From Beta vulgaris subsp. vulgaris (taxonomy: Eukaryota; Streptophyta; Magnoliopsida; Caryophyllales; Amaranthaceae): a stretch of DNA of 64,000 nt. The DNA lies in assembly GCF_026745355.1 (NCBI RefSeq), contig NC_079208.1, positions 52,375,776-52,439,775 on the forward strand, in the 5' to 3' direction. The translations under genes were made by a program, and so were the position numbers. Position 1 is the stretch's first letter. Each line of letters opens with the position of its first letter. The notes under the pieces were generated by a model. That model was not told the origin of the DNA and ran no database searches. It worked only from the letters and a program-made list of their open reading frames with translations. Below, in pieces: positions 34,571 through 47,136 of the stretch.

Positions 34571-35104
34571 GTTAGTACTCTTGCCAATTCTTTTTCCTAT
34601 ACATTGCTTTTTTCGCTTTTATAGTTCCTCAAATTTTGTAAACTTGTTATTGCAATCTTCAACTACAAGTCTACAAACTTGTTTACATAATTAGGGTTTA
34701 GGGTGAATTAATTGGTTAACTTTCAGCTTAATTGGTTAACTTTCAGCTTAATTGGTTTGTTATGCTGAATTAAAGTTTCGATTTTTTTTGTTGTAATTAA
34801 CATTTCGCAGCTAATTTGTTCGACGGTGGTAGTATAATGAATTAATTGATAGATATTCCGTTAAAAGTTAAAGATTCTTGATGAACTTTAAAAAATTTCA
34901 GCTCAATTTATCTCGTTTCAAATTTTTAAGTTTCCAATTGAGACTGTATTTTGTGCCAAAAGTTGCTATCTTTTGTATTATTGAGCTGCTCATTTTGGGT
35001 TGCATTTGCTTTTATGTTATACTTTTTGATCTAGGGTTTTCACCCTTCAATTTATAGTTATGTTGGTTTGTTGAATCAATTTTGTTCCTTTTTTATGTTT
35101 TCAG
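34571..35104 (+). other. Probable 5' UTR intron of the ferredoxin gene
   Basis: CCA/GTTAGTACTC at 34570/34571 is a possible donor and TTATGTTTTCAG at 35093-35104 a good acceptor, placed 30 bp before the start codon. The sequence before 34571 is CT/CA-rich leader-like. This is inferred from splice signals only. Confidence 0.4.
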
Positions 35105-35134
35105 ATTGTGGGTGTTTCAAAACTCACCTATATT

Positions 35135-38100
35135 ATGTGGGTTTCTAGAATTTCTAGTTTTGGAGCTCAGGCTATCAAGAAATTGACTCAAGGTTTGTTT
35201 ATTAAAATGTAAATTCGTGTGCTTTCCAATTATCTTATAACAATATGATCACCATTGGTATATGCTTTGTATAAATCGCTTGTTTGGTTGATATAGACTA
35301 CAATCTGTAGTTTCAAGGTTTCTATATGTGGTAAAAGTGGTTGTCAATGTTTGAGTGTTTGTATATGCATTATTTATTTATTTATTGTATTCTGCTCTAT
35401 ATATATGATTTCTCCAGAACACCAACTAACTTAGGTGATATAACAGTAGAAGTCGTGTGACGGGATGATGAGATTTCGTAGGGGCGTTGGGGATAAAGCT
35501 GCTAGATGTGAGCTGTATTCTTTTATGTCTCATGAATTGGAAAATTTCTTCCACAGGTTGGAGATGGTCTCTACTTTCTACTGAAGATTGAGAGCATTAA
35601 TATAGGTGTAGTTACAGTTACAGAATGTTTTGATTGAGATGATGTAGAGTATGATTGTCTTAAACTTATCCTTACTTGCATATCAAAAAATCCGGGACGT
35701 GGATGCTGAGTCTGATATGTGAGTAATATGTAGCACTAATAGCTGAGGGAATGGAAATAGCCTTGACTAGTTTTAAGGAATGAGAGTGAATGTATACTAA
35801 ACCAAATTGAAGTTTCTTCCAGTAATCATTTTCTAGATATGAGGCACGTAATTAAGAATAAAAGTGTCTTCAATTGCCGGTCATAATTTCAAAAGACTCA
35901 GCAGAGATATAGGTGAGATTTGAGAAGAGCAAATTAGATAGACAAAGAGACACAAAGATGAGGTGGCATTCTAACCTGTAGTTGTGGGTGGCATTGGGAA
36001 GGTTTCTTTTGGTAACTTTTGATATGTGCTACTTGTTGCAGTTTTTTCTCTCTTACAGCTAGAATGCATACTAGATTTTGTAAAATGTGCTTATAAGTTA
36101 GAAAAGCCAAGTTTCTTGTAATTGTGCTGAACGTTAGCTATTATCGTAGCGGAAAACTCTAACCTATTGGGTTAGCTTTGTGTTTGTTGTTGTTGTTGCT
36201 ATATCTAGACTAGAGAAAGGGAAAAAGGAACTTAAAGAACAAAGTATTAATTATTGTAGAAATTTGGTTTGGTTTCACAATAAGCAATACTAAGCTGTTT
36301 TGTTAGTGTTCGTGACTGGTTAAGCATGTCTATGAAAGCACCTTATGTGGGTATTCCACTAAGTTGGGTTGGTGCAGCTTGTTCTCTATCTTTTGACCTG
36401 AAACTCTTTATTCTGCTAGGGCAATTGGCACACGTACAAAGGACACCTTATCTACATGCATCTTCTGGCAGGATACAGACTCTTCAGCTCCCCCCTCAGG
36501 TATATGTTATCCACATTTTGAGCAGATACTAGCAGTGACATTTTTCATTTTCTAAGTAAGTTTAGTTGTCATCAAATCATTGAAAAATAATCTCCTCTTG
36601 CTTTGAACATATACCAATGTTAAGGCCGAGTTTTTGATGGTTTAAGGTTCTGTTGGCTATATGTGAGTTTCCTCGCTGATGAAGTCTTAAGATTGTGTTT
36701 GTGGCCTGTTTTCTGAGTTCAACGTAATCATCTTATACCAATGATATGGCTGATTTTTGAATGGTTTAAGGTTTTATGGCTATATGTGACAGTTTCCTTG
36801 CTAATGCAGTTAAAAAGGCTGGTTTTTCTAAGTTCACCACAATCATCTTATAGAATTAGGAGAGCTTCATTTAACTATGGCTGGTGAGGAGTGGCAATTA
36901 CTTGATGCTTTTGTTGTACATGTTTTTCCGTGGCAAGAGATTAAGTTGGCTTATTAGTTAGCATGGAGAAATTAGAAGATAATATTGAACTGCTCTTTGT
37001 GTAGCTTAAAGGAGTTGTAAAATCAATTGTTGCTACTGTCATATCTGCTGATATGCATATGCTTGTTTTTTTCTTCAGATGCACCGATTTTTTTGTACTA
37101 CTGCCGCTACTGAAGAGGAGCAAACGTAAGCATCATTGCGTTCTTTCTCTACATATAGCTTCTATGAGAACATTGTTCCATATCCTTATTCCTTTATTCC
37201 TTTATTCCTTTATTCCTTTATTCCTTTGAGGGAGGGGAGGTTGTAAAATTATACTGAAATTGTAATCCTACAAGGATAATTTGTTAATTGTTACTACAGG
37301 CGTGTGCATTTTTGTTGGATGTTTTCTTATCCTTGATGAGTGGTTGTCTGCTTCTATCAAGTGAATTACGTGCCTCACCTTTGCACTCTCTTACCCTTAT
37401 CATCTACTGTGCTTCCAATACTACAGAATTAATGTAACATTTGTTGAAACCGATGGAACGGAGAAACATATTAAGGTTCCTGTTGGCACAAGCATGTTAG
37501 AAGCTGCTCATTCGAATGACATTGAGCTAGAAGGTAAGCATTCTACTTATCCTGATATTTATCTCCTTGAATGTGAACATATTTGTGGTATAAAGTCTTT
37601 GATGCCTGTGAACCGTTGTGAAATTGAAAAATGCTTAATTATCTCCTTCAGCCTTTAAGACTTTCATGATTGTTTATAATCAAGTAGTGTTTTTTGTTTT
37701 CATATCTTTCAGACTTCTTTAGTACTACTAGCCAACTTGTAATTTGTTTTTACAGGAGCATGTGAAGGATCCTGTGCATGTTCTACATGTCATGTTATTG
37801 TGATGGTAAGGCAGTCAATATCACTTTTTTGATTGTCTGGGTAATATATAGGATTCCATTAATAACCTCATATCCCCAATGGCTTCAAATTTTGATTTGC
37901 TCTTTCAGGATGTGGATCATTACAACAGACTGCCAGATCCATCTGACGAAGAAAATGACATGTTGGACCTCGCCTTTGGGCTCACCGAAACGTGAGTATA
38001 TCTTCTCTACTTTGTTCAATTCATTACATGTCGTTTATTCCGGTCCCACACCTCATGATCGCTTGTTTAGGTCTCGCCTGGGTTGCCAAATCGAAGCAAA

Positions 38101-38185
38101 GCCTGAACTAGACGGAATTCGCTTGGCTCTGCCTGTGGCCACCAGAAATTTTGCAGTTGATGGATATAAACCAAAACCACACTAA
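35135..38185 (+). CDS. MFDX: Mitochondrial adrenodoxin-like [2Fe-2S] ferredoxin
   Basis: Seven exons (35135-35192, 36420-36499, 37079-37125, 37427-37533, 37756-37805, 37909-37991, 38071-38185), all GT-AG and in phase, encode 179 residues. Residues 1 to about 60 form a basic, Ser/Thr-rich, acid-poor presequence, expected to direct import into the mitochondrial matrix. The ferredoxin fold follows: INVTFVETDG, KVPVGTSMLEAAHSNDIELEG, then the cluster loop with ligands Cys100, Cys106, Cys109 and Cys147, then [22 protein letters not shown] and the plant C-terminus NFAVDGYKPKPH. Plant mitochondrial ferredoxins pass electrons from an adrenodoxin reductase to biotin synthase and to iron-sulfur cluster assembly. 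An extra cysteine (Cys104) replaces the usual leucine in CEGSLAC. Intron 3 carries a TTTATTCC repeat. Confidence 0.95.
37186..37227 (+). repeat. (TTTATTCC)n octamer repeat in ferredoxin intron 3
   Basis: About five tandem copies of the 8-bp unit TTTATTCC. A potentially length-variable marker. Confidence 0.9.
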
Positions 38186-39479
38186 ATTACTCTAGAGTGA
38201 GGCTAAATAGAGAACCCACAACTGGTAAACATTTGAGAGCGGGTGATTTGGTACATCTACTTGGTATTGGCCCACATCCATTTTCTCGCACTTGTTCACT
38301 CATGAACTTGCTCTCCTAGTGTTTTCCATTGTTTTATGACCCAGGCACAAAGCATAGTGGAGCTTAGAATAGGTTACCTCAGGCATATATTTTGTCTGAT
38401 TGCTTTTTCTTGCTATACTGAAATCATTATTCATTGGAAGCGTCGAATGTGAATGTTTCGTTGTTTTTTGTAACATGAGGCTTGGAAGTATACAGCTATA
38501 GAGCTGCTATACCAGTTTTGTTGAATAATTGCTACTAGCGAAAGTATCCAAAGAATAGAGTTGAGTTTCCGCATGTACAAACTTATGATATCAACGATGG
38601 CTTATCTCATGAAGTTGTGATTAGTTTACTCTTGTGCACGTTACTGTCTATATTCTTCTGTATTTCTCAGAATAGTCGTTGTTGAAGTACTGACTGTGAC
38701 ACTTCACCCCCTGCTTCTTTCTCTATGGCTACATAAAAAATGCTTGCCTGGCCATTGCCCAATTCAAAATATACTATGGCCTTGATTACTCGTTCTTTTC
38801 CCTTTTTTTTTTCCTTGAAGAATCTCATTATTTCATTGTCATGGGAATAAAAGAATCAGTGTTTATAATATGGTCAAAAGGAGAGTGCAATGCCGGTCAA
38901 CTGGAGAGACTTGTGGCAATCCGGGTCAATGTGTCGGGTTCGGTTTTGATATCGGATTATGCTCAAAATACAAGAAAAGAAGATAAACATGTCGAAATCA
39001 GGTCGAATGTAGGCTGTTTAGACTGTCTCAGCTTCAGGTCCACTGGCTAACTTCAAGTCGGGTTATCGAGGGTGGGTCAGATATATAACCTGTTCTAACT
39101 TGGATGACTGGTTCTCAAAAGATGTTACTCCACATTGTGGTTGGTACAGGTATACAGGTAGAAGCATATAGTATATGCAAAATGCTTAGAAAGTCATCTC
39201 AGCAAGTATATTATTTCATGGGATCCCACTCCCTGAATATTTTTAGACGTGTGCCCCAGTATCAGTAACAAATTTTCAATGTTTAGAGTAGGCAGCAAAT
39301 ATCAAACCACCAACCATTTAAAGTTTTAACATCATCATCATCATATCCTTTCTTTCCTTAACCCATAGTCCATCTAATGCACCAATCAATCCCATATATC
39401 TTCAACCAAAACTCAATTGACAATCTAAGTAAAGGCCAACTTCTCTTAGAAGCTTAATTAGTCACCTCATCATTGAGAA
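38186..39479. other. Ferredoxin 3' UTR and intergenic spacer
   Basis: The first roughly 300 bp are probably the ferredoxin 3' UTR. Around 38870-39100 there is sequence rich in CGGGTC/GGGTTCGG that may be an eroded foldback element. The rest up to the OFP start codon is AT-rich spacer and promoter, with no clear TATA box. Confidence 0.4.
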
Positions 39480-40253
39480 ATGAAACTAAAAACATTGTTT
39501 CACTTCAAAGCCAAGGTGATTGAACCTTGTAGTAAGCTTTTATCCATCTTCAAGCATAAATGTGATAAACCTTCAATGTCTTCAAGAGCTCCTACACTAC
39601 GTATGCCAAAACGCCGTTCTAAACCCAAAACTCGAACCAAAGTTGTCCGGTTCAGAAAACCCTTCTCCATCAAGGCTTTCACCTTTCCTCGTTACCGTCC
39701 CAAGAACAAAGTCCGGGTAAGAAAAAATCGCCCTTCTCTTTCCTCGAAATTCAGAAGAACTTTCCGGCGCAAGAAGCGTGTTAAATCATCCAACCAACCC
39801 CAACCCATTCAAAAGGTACGCATAGCTGAATACCTTACAGTTCTATTCTCCTTGAGAAAGGCTAAAGACATAGAAACTGAGAGCAACGATCAAGCCATGG
39901 GAGATGCTACAAGTCTAAGTCCATCATCAAGAGGGCATGCGAAGGAGCCATTTCCGTCACCTATAACACCGGGATTTGCTAGAAAAAGTGATGATAGTAA
40001 GAAAGAGAGCTCGGATGATCTCGAAGATGTTGAACATCCATGCAAAAGTTTTGAAAACTATATGGTGGAGATCATTGTTGAAGAAGGGAAAGTGAAGGAT
40101 TTGATGGATGTAGAGGAGCTCCTATACTGTTGGAGGAATCTGAAAAGTCCTATTTTCATAGAATTGGTAGGTAGATTTTATGGAGAATTATGCAAGGACT
40201 TGTTTTCTCCTTCTGAAGAGAATGAGAGTCAGGAGACTGTTACTTCTGAGTGA
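39480..40253 (+). CDS. OFP17: OVATE family protein (OFP17-like transcriptional repressor)
   Basis: A single-exon gene encodes 257 residues. Residues 41-105 are strongly basic (KRRSKPKTRTK, RYRPKNKVRVRKNR, FRRTFRRKKRVK) and could be a nuclear or nucleolar signal. A Ser/acidic-rich stretch follows. Residues 189-242 form the OVATE domain: FENYMVEIIVEEGKVKDLMD, VEELLYCWRNL, and SPIFIELVGRFYGELCKDLF. Within it, the (M/V)VEI(I)VE and EELLYCW..L..P signatures are intact. OVATE proteins act as plant-specific repressors that bind TALE homeodomain and TRM proteins and influence organ shape. The divergent LMDVEELLYCWRNLKSPIFI wording and the N-terminal layout suggest the OFP17 subgroup, a less certain assignment than the family. 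The start is the first ATG of the frame and I see no intron. Confidence 0.88.
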   Translation: MKLKTLFHFKAKVIEPCSKLLSIFKHKCDKPSMSSRAPTLRMPKRRSKPKTRTKVVRFRKPFSIKAFTFPRYRPKNKVRVRKNRPSLSSKFRRTFRRKKRVKSSNQPQPIQKVRIAEYLTVLFSLRKAKDIETESNDQAMGDATSLSPSSRGHAKEPFPSPITPGFARKSDDSKKESSDDLEDVEHPCKSFENYMVEIIVEEGKVKDLMDVEELLYCWRNLKSPIFIELVGRFYGELCKDLFSPSEENESQETVTSE

Positions 40254-40900
40254 TGATGTTATGCATTGAACATCTACTATTCTTTTATAAGTTAACCCCT
40301 TGAATTTGGTTGTCTTTCTCCTCTTTTACAAGAAAGAATTCTTAAAGGTTTATTCTCAGGTTTGTAATATGAAGAGAAGCATTTAGATATCTCAACCCCT
40401 TTTTTGGGCACATATACTTGTTTATGAAGAATAATCGTGGGAGCGTAAGGGGTATGCATTAACCTGAAACGTCTATTGTTGTTGTTGTTGTTGTTGTAGC
40501 ATTTATGTAGTACAACCAAATCAATCTTAACCATCCATCAAAACGAAATACCAAATTGGTATTATATGTTCATAATTCCTTCAAAATCTCCTTCAATTGT
40601 GAGGAGTTGGAACCTTGAGCGTTCATATGAGAAAATTTACAAACCAGCCAAACTTAGTAAAGTTGTATTAAGGGGATGATCATTGATCAAACAACTTCAT
40701 TCAACTATATATGTAACTTGTTATACTTTTACTTTGCATCGATTTACCATACTTGACCTAAAAAAAGATAAGGGTGAAAATTCCCCACTCCAATAAAAAA
40801 AAGCTAATACTTTGATAACTCCTCAAGAGGAGCATGTCTCATGTATATCTTCACTTTTAGTTCTCTCCTCTGAACAATATGTCATGGACCTTCACTAATA
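40254..40900. other. OFP 3' UTR and spacer
   Basis: Includes a short (GTT)n run at 40479-40498. No gene is seen. Confidence 0.5.
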
Positions 40901-41148
40901 CTCCATCCGTTTCATTTTTAATCCATACACTTATACTTTTCACACATGTCAATGTAAAACTTTGAGGATATATATCTTTAGTTTTGTATTTGTAAAAATT
41001 ATAAAAAGTACATATTAATAAAATACATGTTATGTTGAATCTAACAAGATTCCACATGAATATATTTTCATCCGCGTATATAGACAAAGTGAAATTTGTG
41101 AATAGTGTAAAATATCAAAGTGTAACAATTAAAATGAAATGGAGGGAA
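40901..41148. mobile_element. Stowaway-like MITE, 257-bp family
   Basis: Termini CTCCATCCGTTTCATTTTTA and TTAAAATGAAATGGAGGGAA are TA-flanked. The family core is inverted relative to most copies (ATCTAACAAGATTCCACATG). Confidence 0.82.
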
Positions 41149-42451
41149 TATTATGTTATAAATATTGTTGATTTGATATTTGTGGGGTGAATTATATGGG
41201 ACTAAAATCTAGGTTAGATTGTCTATACGATTGTATCGTTCCAATTTCATTAGATGTCTTGGAGTAACAAGTTATTCTCACAGCAGACAAGTAGACTTTA
41301 GACAAGCATAGACTACTTGATTATACTTCTATACTATAGGCCCATACCATTGACTACTCCAACTGCCCACAGGTCAATGAGGCACATAGTTTTGGAGCTT
41401 TTGTGTCTTATAACTTGGAACTTTGGAAGTAAGTAAATCTACCATTGAAGAAACACTAAATCTTCATTTTTTTTTATGTTTGTTTTAGGGTAACCATTCT
41501 TGTTTAACTATTAGAGATTATTAATTAATATGGAGAATTTTGGAAATTTTACTTAGTTGATGAATTTCCAAGCCGGGATGGTAATGTTTGATAAAGTTGT
41601 ATAGAGTAACGTTTGATAAATCAATAGTCTTAAATAAAAATTATCCGACTTTTGAATAATTTTATAGAACATAAAATCCAATAATTGATAGTAACTTTCT
41701 AGGTAGATTTTTTTCAATAGGTAAGAATAAATTCTCTGTGCTACCTGCCTTCGTGTAGGGCTCCTATTTATAGGCCCATTACAACTATACACCCCCAACC
41801 TTCTTTAAATACCAAGCAAATGCTTGGGATCATAGGAATATAGACAATTACATTGTGCAAGAAATAAAAGTTTGACGAATTTGTTTTTATTGAGAATATT
41901 AATATTTTCTTATTTGGCACTCGATGAATCTATCATTTTATTGTTTGATCAACGTAGATTTTCATTTTAAAGGGGACTTGTTAGTATTATCTAAGATAAA
42001 TTTTTTAAAGTCTTGCAATTTGTTACTATATAAGTTTGCTTTTCTTTGTTGTCTAAAGGTCGGTATTCGTGCCCGACCAAAAACTACTATAAAAGTACAT
42101 ACTTACGTCATTTTAAATTAGTTGTGACACTTTTAAAATCACAGACTCCTATACAATTTTCGGAGAAGAGAGAAATAGAAAAGAAAACAAAAAGGCCCGA
42201 TTTGATAGAGAGATATAAAGACAAATTATTACCCAAAATGAAAGTGTAACATCTAATTTGAAACTTGCTAAAATAGAAAGTATCACAATTAAATTAAAAC
42301 GGGGAAGTATGATTATTCATCCTAAAACTAAAACAATACCATGAATATAATATGTTTTGTTTATGCAAAAGAGGAACAAGCCCCAAAACAAACCATGGAT
42401 ATAACATACTTCATAATCAAATATACTTATAGTCAAATTTATATATTATGA
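41149..42451. other. Intergenic, no gene seen
   Basis: AT-rich. A one-sided Stowaway end (AAATTAAAACGGGGAAG) is at about 42291-42307. Short frames here are not supported by any family resemblance. Confidence 0.45.
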
Positions 42452-42780
42452 CCATGTTTGGTAAATGGCTCTTTCATTGGCTTTTGGCTTTTCAATTTGG
42501 TCAAACAGCCAAAAAAAGTGTTTGGTTATTGGCTTTTTGGTTGGCTGAAAAGTTGGCTTTTAAGCCAAAATGAAAAGGTTGTCTGGATTGGCTTTTGGCC
42601 CACAAACTCTCTAATAAACAACCAACAACCACAATTAATTTTGTCAAACACTTTTGCAAACAGTTGGCTTAAACAGCCAACTTAAAAAGCCAAATACATA
42701 CCACCAATGCTTCTAACTGGTCAAACAAGCCATTAAACCAGCCAAAAGTCAACAACCAATCGCCGATCGCCAAACAACCC
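42452..42780. mobile_element. hAT-like MITE, CATGTTTGG / CCAAACAACCC ends
   Basis: The left end CCATGTTTGGTAAATGGC and the right end GCCGATCGCCAAACAACCC form an imperfect inverted repeat. The interior is built from TTGGCTTTT and its inverse AAAAGCCAA. It lies about 620 bp upstream of the trihelix gene's upstream in-frame ATG. Confidence 0.55.
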
Positions 42781-43549
42781 TATAACTAAAAAGAAGTAGA
42801 GAGCCAAGGATACTATGCATAACCAAGACCTTTCTTAAAAAATAAATAAATTACCAAGACCTTTTTAGTTACTCAAGATTCACGTACAAAACCAAGCATA
42901 GTTTAATACAATGAACCAATAATCTTCATTCTTTCATTTCCTCCAAAATCCAAATCCCTTTGTTGGACAAAAGACAAAATCATCTTTTACAATTTTACCA
43001 CAATTAAACCAACCAATTGATTCTTTGATTACACTATTAACTACCTTATTATTTTCAATCTTGGATGCCATGTCATCAACATACTTTTTTTTTTTTCTTA
43101 AAGGATGTCATCAATATGATAATAATCCTAATATATAATGTGACTTCTCTAATGTCTATCACATTATTAACCAATACAAGGGTAATATAGTAAAAACACC
43201 CACACACAAAAAAAAAAAAAAACTCCATCAAAACAGGCAAAGAAGAGTCTCACTCACACACAAAATCAACCTAAAAGCCGGCCAAAAAAATGATCCTCAT
43301 TAATCAGTCCGATGACCGATTAACCGGTAAATCCAGGTATTCTAACCCTACCAAACCTCCTTTCTCTCTCCTTCCACGTGTCCTTCCTCGGTTTCTCTTC
43401 CCTTGACGGACGGAACTTTCTTTACCGTCACACCCCTAAAACATCATAACAAACCCTTCTTTCTCTCTCTCTCTTTCTCTCTCCTCAAAATCCCCAAAAA
43501 AAACCCTAATTTTCTCTCTCCTAACCTCGCATCTCATCGTTTCAGATCC

Positions 43550-45103
43550 ATGGATGAAGATGAAGAAATCCGATCACCTTCATCACCACCACCTGAATCT
43601 CCACCACCTGCTCCAATCACAGTAACCGTCGCAGCAGCTCCTCCATCATCAACGCAGTCGCCATTAACGCCGCAAACTCCGAGCTCTTTAACATTAGCTC
43701 TCCCGATCCAGCAGTTTCCTCGTCCTCTCGCTATCACATACGGCGGAATTACCGGCGCAATAAACGGTGGAAGTAGCGGCGGAAGTGGAGGTGGAGGAGG
43801 AGGAAGAGAGGATTGTTGGAGTGAAGGTGCGACGTCGGTGTTGATTGATGCTTGGGGAGAAAGATATATGGAGTTAAGCAGAGGAAATTTGAAGCAGAAG
43901 CATTGGAAAGAAGTTGCTGATATTGTTAGTAGTCGTGAAGATTACGGAAAAGCGCCGAAAACTGATATACAGTGTAAGAATAGGATTGATACTGTTAAGA
44001 AGAAGTATAAGATTGAGAAGGCGAAGATTAGTAGTGGATGTGGTCCGAGTCGTTGGGCGTTTTTTGAAAGGTTGGATAGGTTGATTGGTGGTTGTTCTGG
44101 CTCAACCCCAAGCCCGAACCCTGGTGTAATAAAGGGTTCGGGGTTAAGTGGTGTGACAGTAACACCAGCTACTGCCACTGTTTCAACTGGTGGACCGGTT
44201 TCGAAAGCTGTACCAGTTGGAATTCCTGTAGTTAGGAATTGGAGACCTCCGAGTATTGATCCCAAAAAGTATATGGAGTTTTGGCAACGAGAGCAACAAA
44301 GGGTTGGACAAAGGCAGGTTTATGGTCCTGGTTGGACTGCCCGTCCTAATCATATGGTTTCGCAACCGATGAGTAATCAAACTAGTAATGGTAATGGTAA
44401 TGGTAATGGTAATAGTAATAGTAATGCTGCTTCTACTCCTGCTTGTAATTACAACAGTTACATGAGCATACAAGAACAGGCAAGGTTGATGGCAGGTGGT
44501 AGACTTCGGCCTCTGTCTCATCTTCCGCCTCAGCCTCAGCCTCGGCCTCAGTCTCAGCCTCAACCTCCGGTTTCAGTGGATACTGATTCTGATCAGGAGG
44601 CATGGTCGAATGATTCTGCGGATAGTTTGCCGCCAGAGAGGCCGGGGTTTGAGAGGAGGAAGCGGCCGAGGATGGATGTTGACAATAGGGGAGGAGAAAG
44701 GGGGAATGTGAAGGGAAAGGGGAAGGGGAGTGAGAATGGGAATGGGAGAGAAAAGAAAGCGGCTGTGAGGGTGTGGGGGAATTCGGTGAGGGAGTTGACG
44801 AGGGCGATTTTGAAGTTTGGGGAGGCGTATGAGACGGCAGAAAGCACGAAATTGCAGCATGTTGTAGAGATGGAGATGCAGAGGATGAAGTTTGCTAAGG
44901 AGTTGGAGTTGCAAAGGATGAAGTTTATGATGAAAACTCAGCTGGAGATTTCGCAATTGAATGGTAATGGGAGTAATAATAGTGATAGTAGAGGTGGTGG
45001 AAGTGGTGGTATTGGAGGTGGAGAAAATAATCGTAATAATAATAATCGTCATCATCTTCATGGGAATCATCTTAATCATGCTAACAGTGATAGTAGTAAT
45101 TAG
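43550..45103 (+). CDS. ASIL2: Trihelix transcription factor, ASIL2-like (SIP1 clade)
   Basis: A single exon encodes 517 residues. The start at 43550 is chosen because the protein then opens with [12 protein letters not shown], as ASIL proteins do. The frame is open upstream to another ATG at 43403, but those 49 residues are leader-like. Residues about 87-180 form the trihelix (GT-type) DNA-binding domain, with Trp90, Trp102 and Trp119 starting the helices, [13 protein letters not shown] as the third helix and the [12 protein letters not shown] helix after it. Low-complexity Gly/Asn/Ser, Pro/Gln and basic stretches follow, including a likely nuclear signal ERRKRPR. Residues 405-471 are a long helix (coiled coil) with two QRMKF repeats, typical of the SIP1 clade. 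In Arabidopsis, ASIL1 and ASIL2 repress embryo-maturation genes in seedlings. The very close trihelix wording makes the clade secure; orthology to ASIL2 itself is inferred. Confidence 0.92.
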   Translation: MDEDEEIRSPSSPPPESPPPAPITVTVAAAPPSSTQSPLTPQTPSSLTLALPIQQFPRPLAITYGGITGAINGGSSGGSGGGGGGREDCWSEGATSVLIDAWGERYMELSRGNLKQKHWKEVADIVSSREDYGKAPKTDIQCKNRIDTVKKKYKIEKAKISSGCGPSRWAFFERLDRLIGGCSGSTPSPNPGVIKGSGLSGVTVTPATATVSTGGPVSKAVPVGIPVVRNWRPPSIDPKKYMEFWQREQQRVGQRQVYGPGWTARPNHMVSQPMSNQTSNGNGNGNGNSNSNAASTPACNYNSYMSIQEQARLMAGGRLRPLSHLPPQPQPRPQSQPQPPVSVDTDSDQEAWSNDSADSLPPERPGFERRKRPRMDVDNRGGERGNVKGKGKGSENGNGREKKAAVRVWGNSVRELTRAILKFGEAYETAESTKLQHVVEMEMQRMKFAKELELQRMKFMMKTQLEISQLNGNGSNNSDSRGGGSGGIGGGENNRNNNNRHHLHGNHLNHANSDSSN

Positions 45104-46140
45104 TTGTAGTAGTACAAGTCTGGAAGAAGAAGAGGAATATATTAGATCATGTCTTTTTTATCCATCCCCCTATTTTAGTAGTTTGTTGATGACTATTGAT
45201 GAGGCTATGAACCAAAGATGATGAAAACTTGAGTCTGTTTTTGGCAGGGAAAGATTTGTAAGCTCTGATTGTTATAATCATTTAATTGTGGAAAAAATTA
45301 AAAGGTTCAAACTGTTTTGTAATTGTCCATCTTATTCGTTGATTGTTTCTGTTAGCTCCTTGAGGAAGTAATTTGTGAAAACTGTGCTGTGAAATCGCAA
45401 GTGTTATCTGTTCATCAGTCTAGAGATTTACATTCAGATTGAGGAAAATATGTTGTGCCCAAGATGGGAAGTGTCTATAGTAATAACAATGTCCGAGTCT
45501 TAATCCCAATAGGATGGAGTCAAATGCATGAGTTATGATTCGAATGTAGGCTATATGAGTTAGGATTTTATTTGTGCAAATCAAATTGTAATGGTTTGAG
45601 GAAAACAGTTAGATGAGCAGTTGCCAAATATGAAATTGCACCATATACTGAGGCATATGCTCTGTAAGAATGTTGGTAAGACTTGTAGAAAAACATATCT
45701 ACGCTTCTCTTTTCTAAGGAATTTGATTCATTCACCTTGTTTTGTGTGCAAATTGCTTGTTTTGGCCACTGCTTTGCTCTAATCTATATTTGAAGTCTGC
45801 ACAGGAAACTACATTTCGTTGCTCAATGAATTGTATATGGTAATCTAGAGATTGTGGCACAACATCAGACTTTGTACTGTTAGATAAGAGGAGTGATGTT
45901 ACTCTTTATGCAAGTTAGCCAGTGGCTAATTTCTGTTTCTTGGTAGACGAGTAATGCTTCATAGTCCCTGTGATTTATTTACCCATTAAAAATAGGCAGT
46001 TGAAAGAAGAATCTGGTGATAATGTTCTAGTAATGATATCGTAGGTTTTTTGCGTTGCTGAGAATTTTTGGTACTAAAAAAGCATCCTGTGGAATTAGGA
46101 AAGTTACATGTGCTCATATTGTCATCTACAATTTTTTCCC
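45104..46140. other. Trihelix gene 3' UTR and spacer
   Basis: No further coding sequence is seen. The first few hundred bases are probably the 3' UTR. Confidence 0.45.
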
Positions 46141-46144
46141 TTTT

Positions 46145-46315
46145 TACGAGGAGATAGTGGGGAACCCACCTTGTAATTTGAGATCACAAGTTCAAATCCT
46201 ACTACCTACTTATGTTTGAGATTATATTCTTCCTACTCTCAAGCGCTCACATGTGTAATTTGGTTGGTTAACCTGCGAGAGGTGCTGGTTCAATATGATC
46301 TATTTTCTTATCAAA
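46145..46315 (+). mobile_element. tRNA-derived SINE
   Basis: GAGATAGTGGGGAACCCACC resembles an A-box region and ACAAGTTCAAATCCT a B box. The tail TTGGTTGGTTAACCTGCGAG, AGGTGCTGGTTCAAT and ATCTATTTTCTTATC matches the tail of the SINE at 53761-53931, so the two appear to be one family. Limits are approximate. Confidence 0.55.
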
Positions 46316-47136
46316 GAGTTCCATAGTGGAGACCCCCTAAAATAAAATCAAGAGCACACAAAACACAAACATTGATAGAGCTAGCGATTCCTACTCTTCC
46401 TAGCTGAAGTAGGTAGATCAGCAGGATTCAGGAGTGCTCGGTATTTTTTGACCTCTATGAATTTGGAGTTGTGATAAGTCATCCATTAGAAGCTCAAACT
46501 TTACCTTTAAATTATAAAAAGATATAGCTTTAGCCTTTTAGGCCACCCTTCATTTTGTTGGATCACCTAAGTCTAAGTATATAACCCTAATGAGATGCAC
46601 GGGTATTGGAGTTAAGTTAAATATGGGGGATTCGGCCCAAAGTTGAGAGTCTCTTGAGTATGACTTCTTCACAAGTTCTAAAGTAGTTCGTGTAAGTCTA
46701 TATGATGGTTCGTTTACAGTTTAGACATGAATCAAGTTTGTATGTAGGTTTGATATGTAAGAAGAAACTCCCTTGCACAGGGCACCCACACCTGTAGGTC
46801 CCACTATAAGACAGGTTTCCTACAACCCCCCATAAATCTCACGCAAATAGTGTATGCTATTAACTTTTTAGCCCTCCACAATTATACATTTCTCATGCCG
46901 TTTTTAGTTAAACATGCCACACACTGACAAATCGTGCGGCCACCTTCCTCAAATCTTCTGCTTCTTCACCTTCGCTGGTGCCACCTTCATCTCCCCCAAA
47001 GAATCAACATCGCCATCTCCGTCAAATGGAGGAGATCGGTGGTTCTCTGATGTCACCTTTTTCTCTCTCCTCTCCTCCATACATCCTGATCATCTCCACA
47101 CTCTCTCTCACTTTCTCTATCCTCCTCAAGAAAAAA

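Noticed and set aside
37778..38185. Single 135-codon frame at the end of the ferredoxin gene
   Set aside because: It reads through two introns. Only the last part (from 38071) is in the true frame; the gene is better explained by seven spliced exons.
44183..45079. Minus-strand frames of 107-168 codons over the trihelix gene
   Set aside because: They are shadows of the strongly biased plus-strand coding sequence, made of Ile/Thr/His/Pro repeats with no domain.
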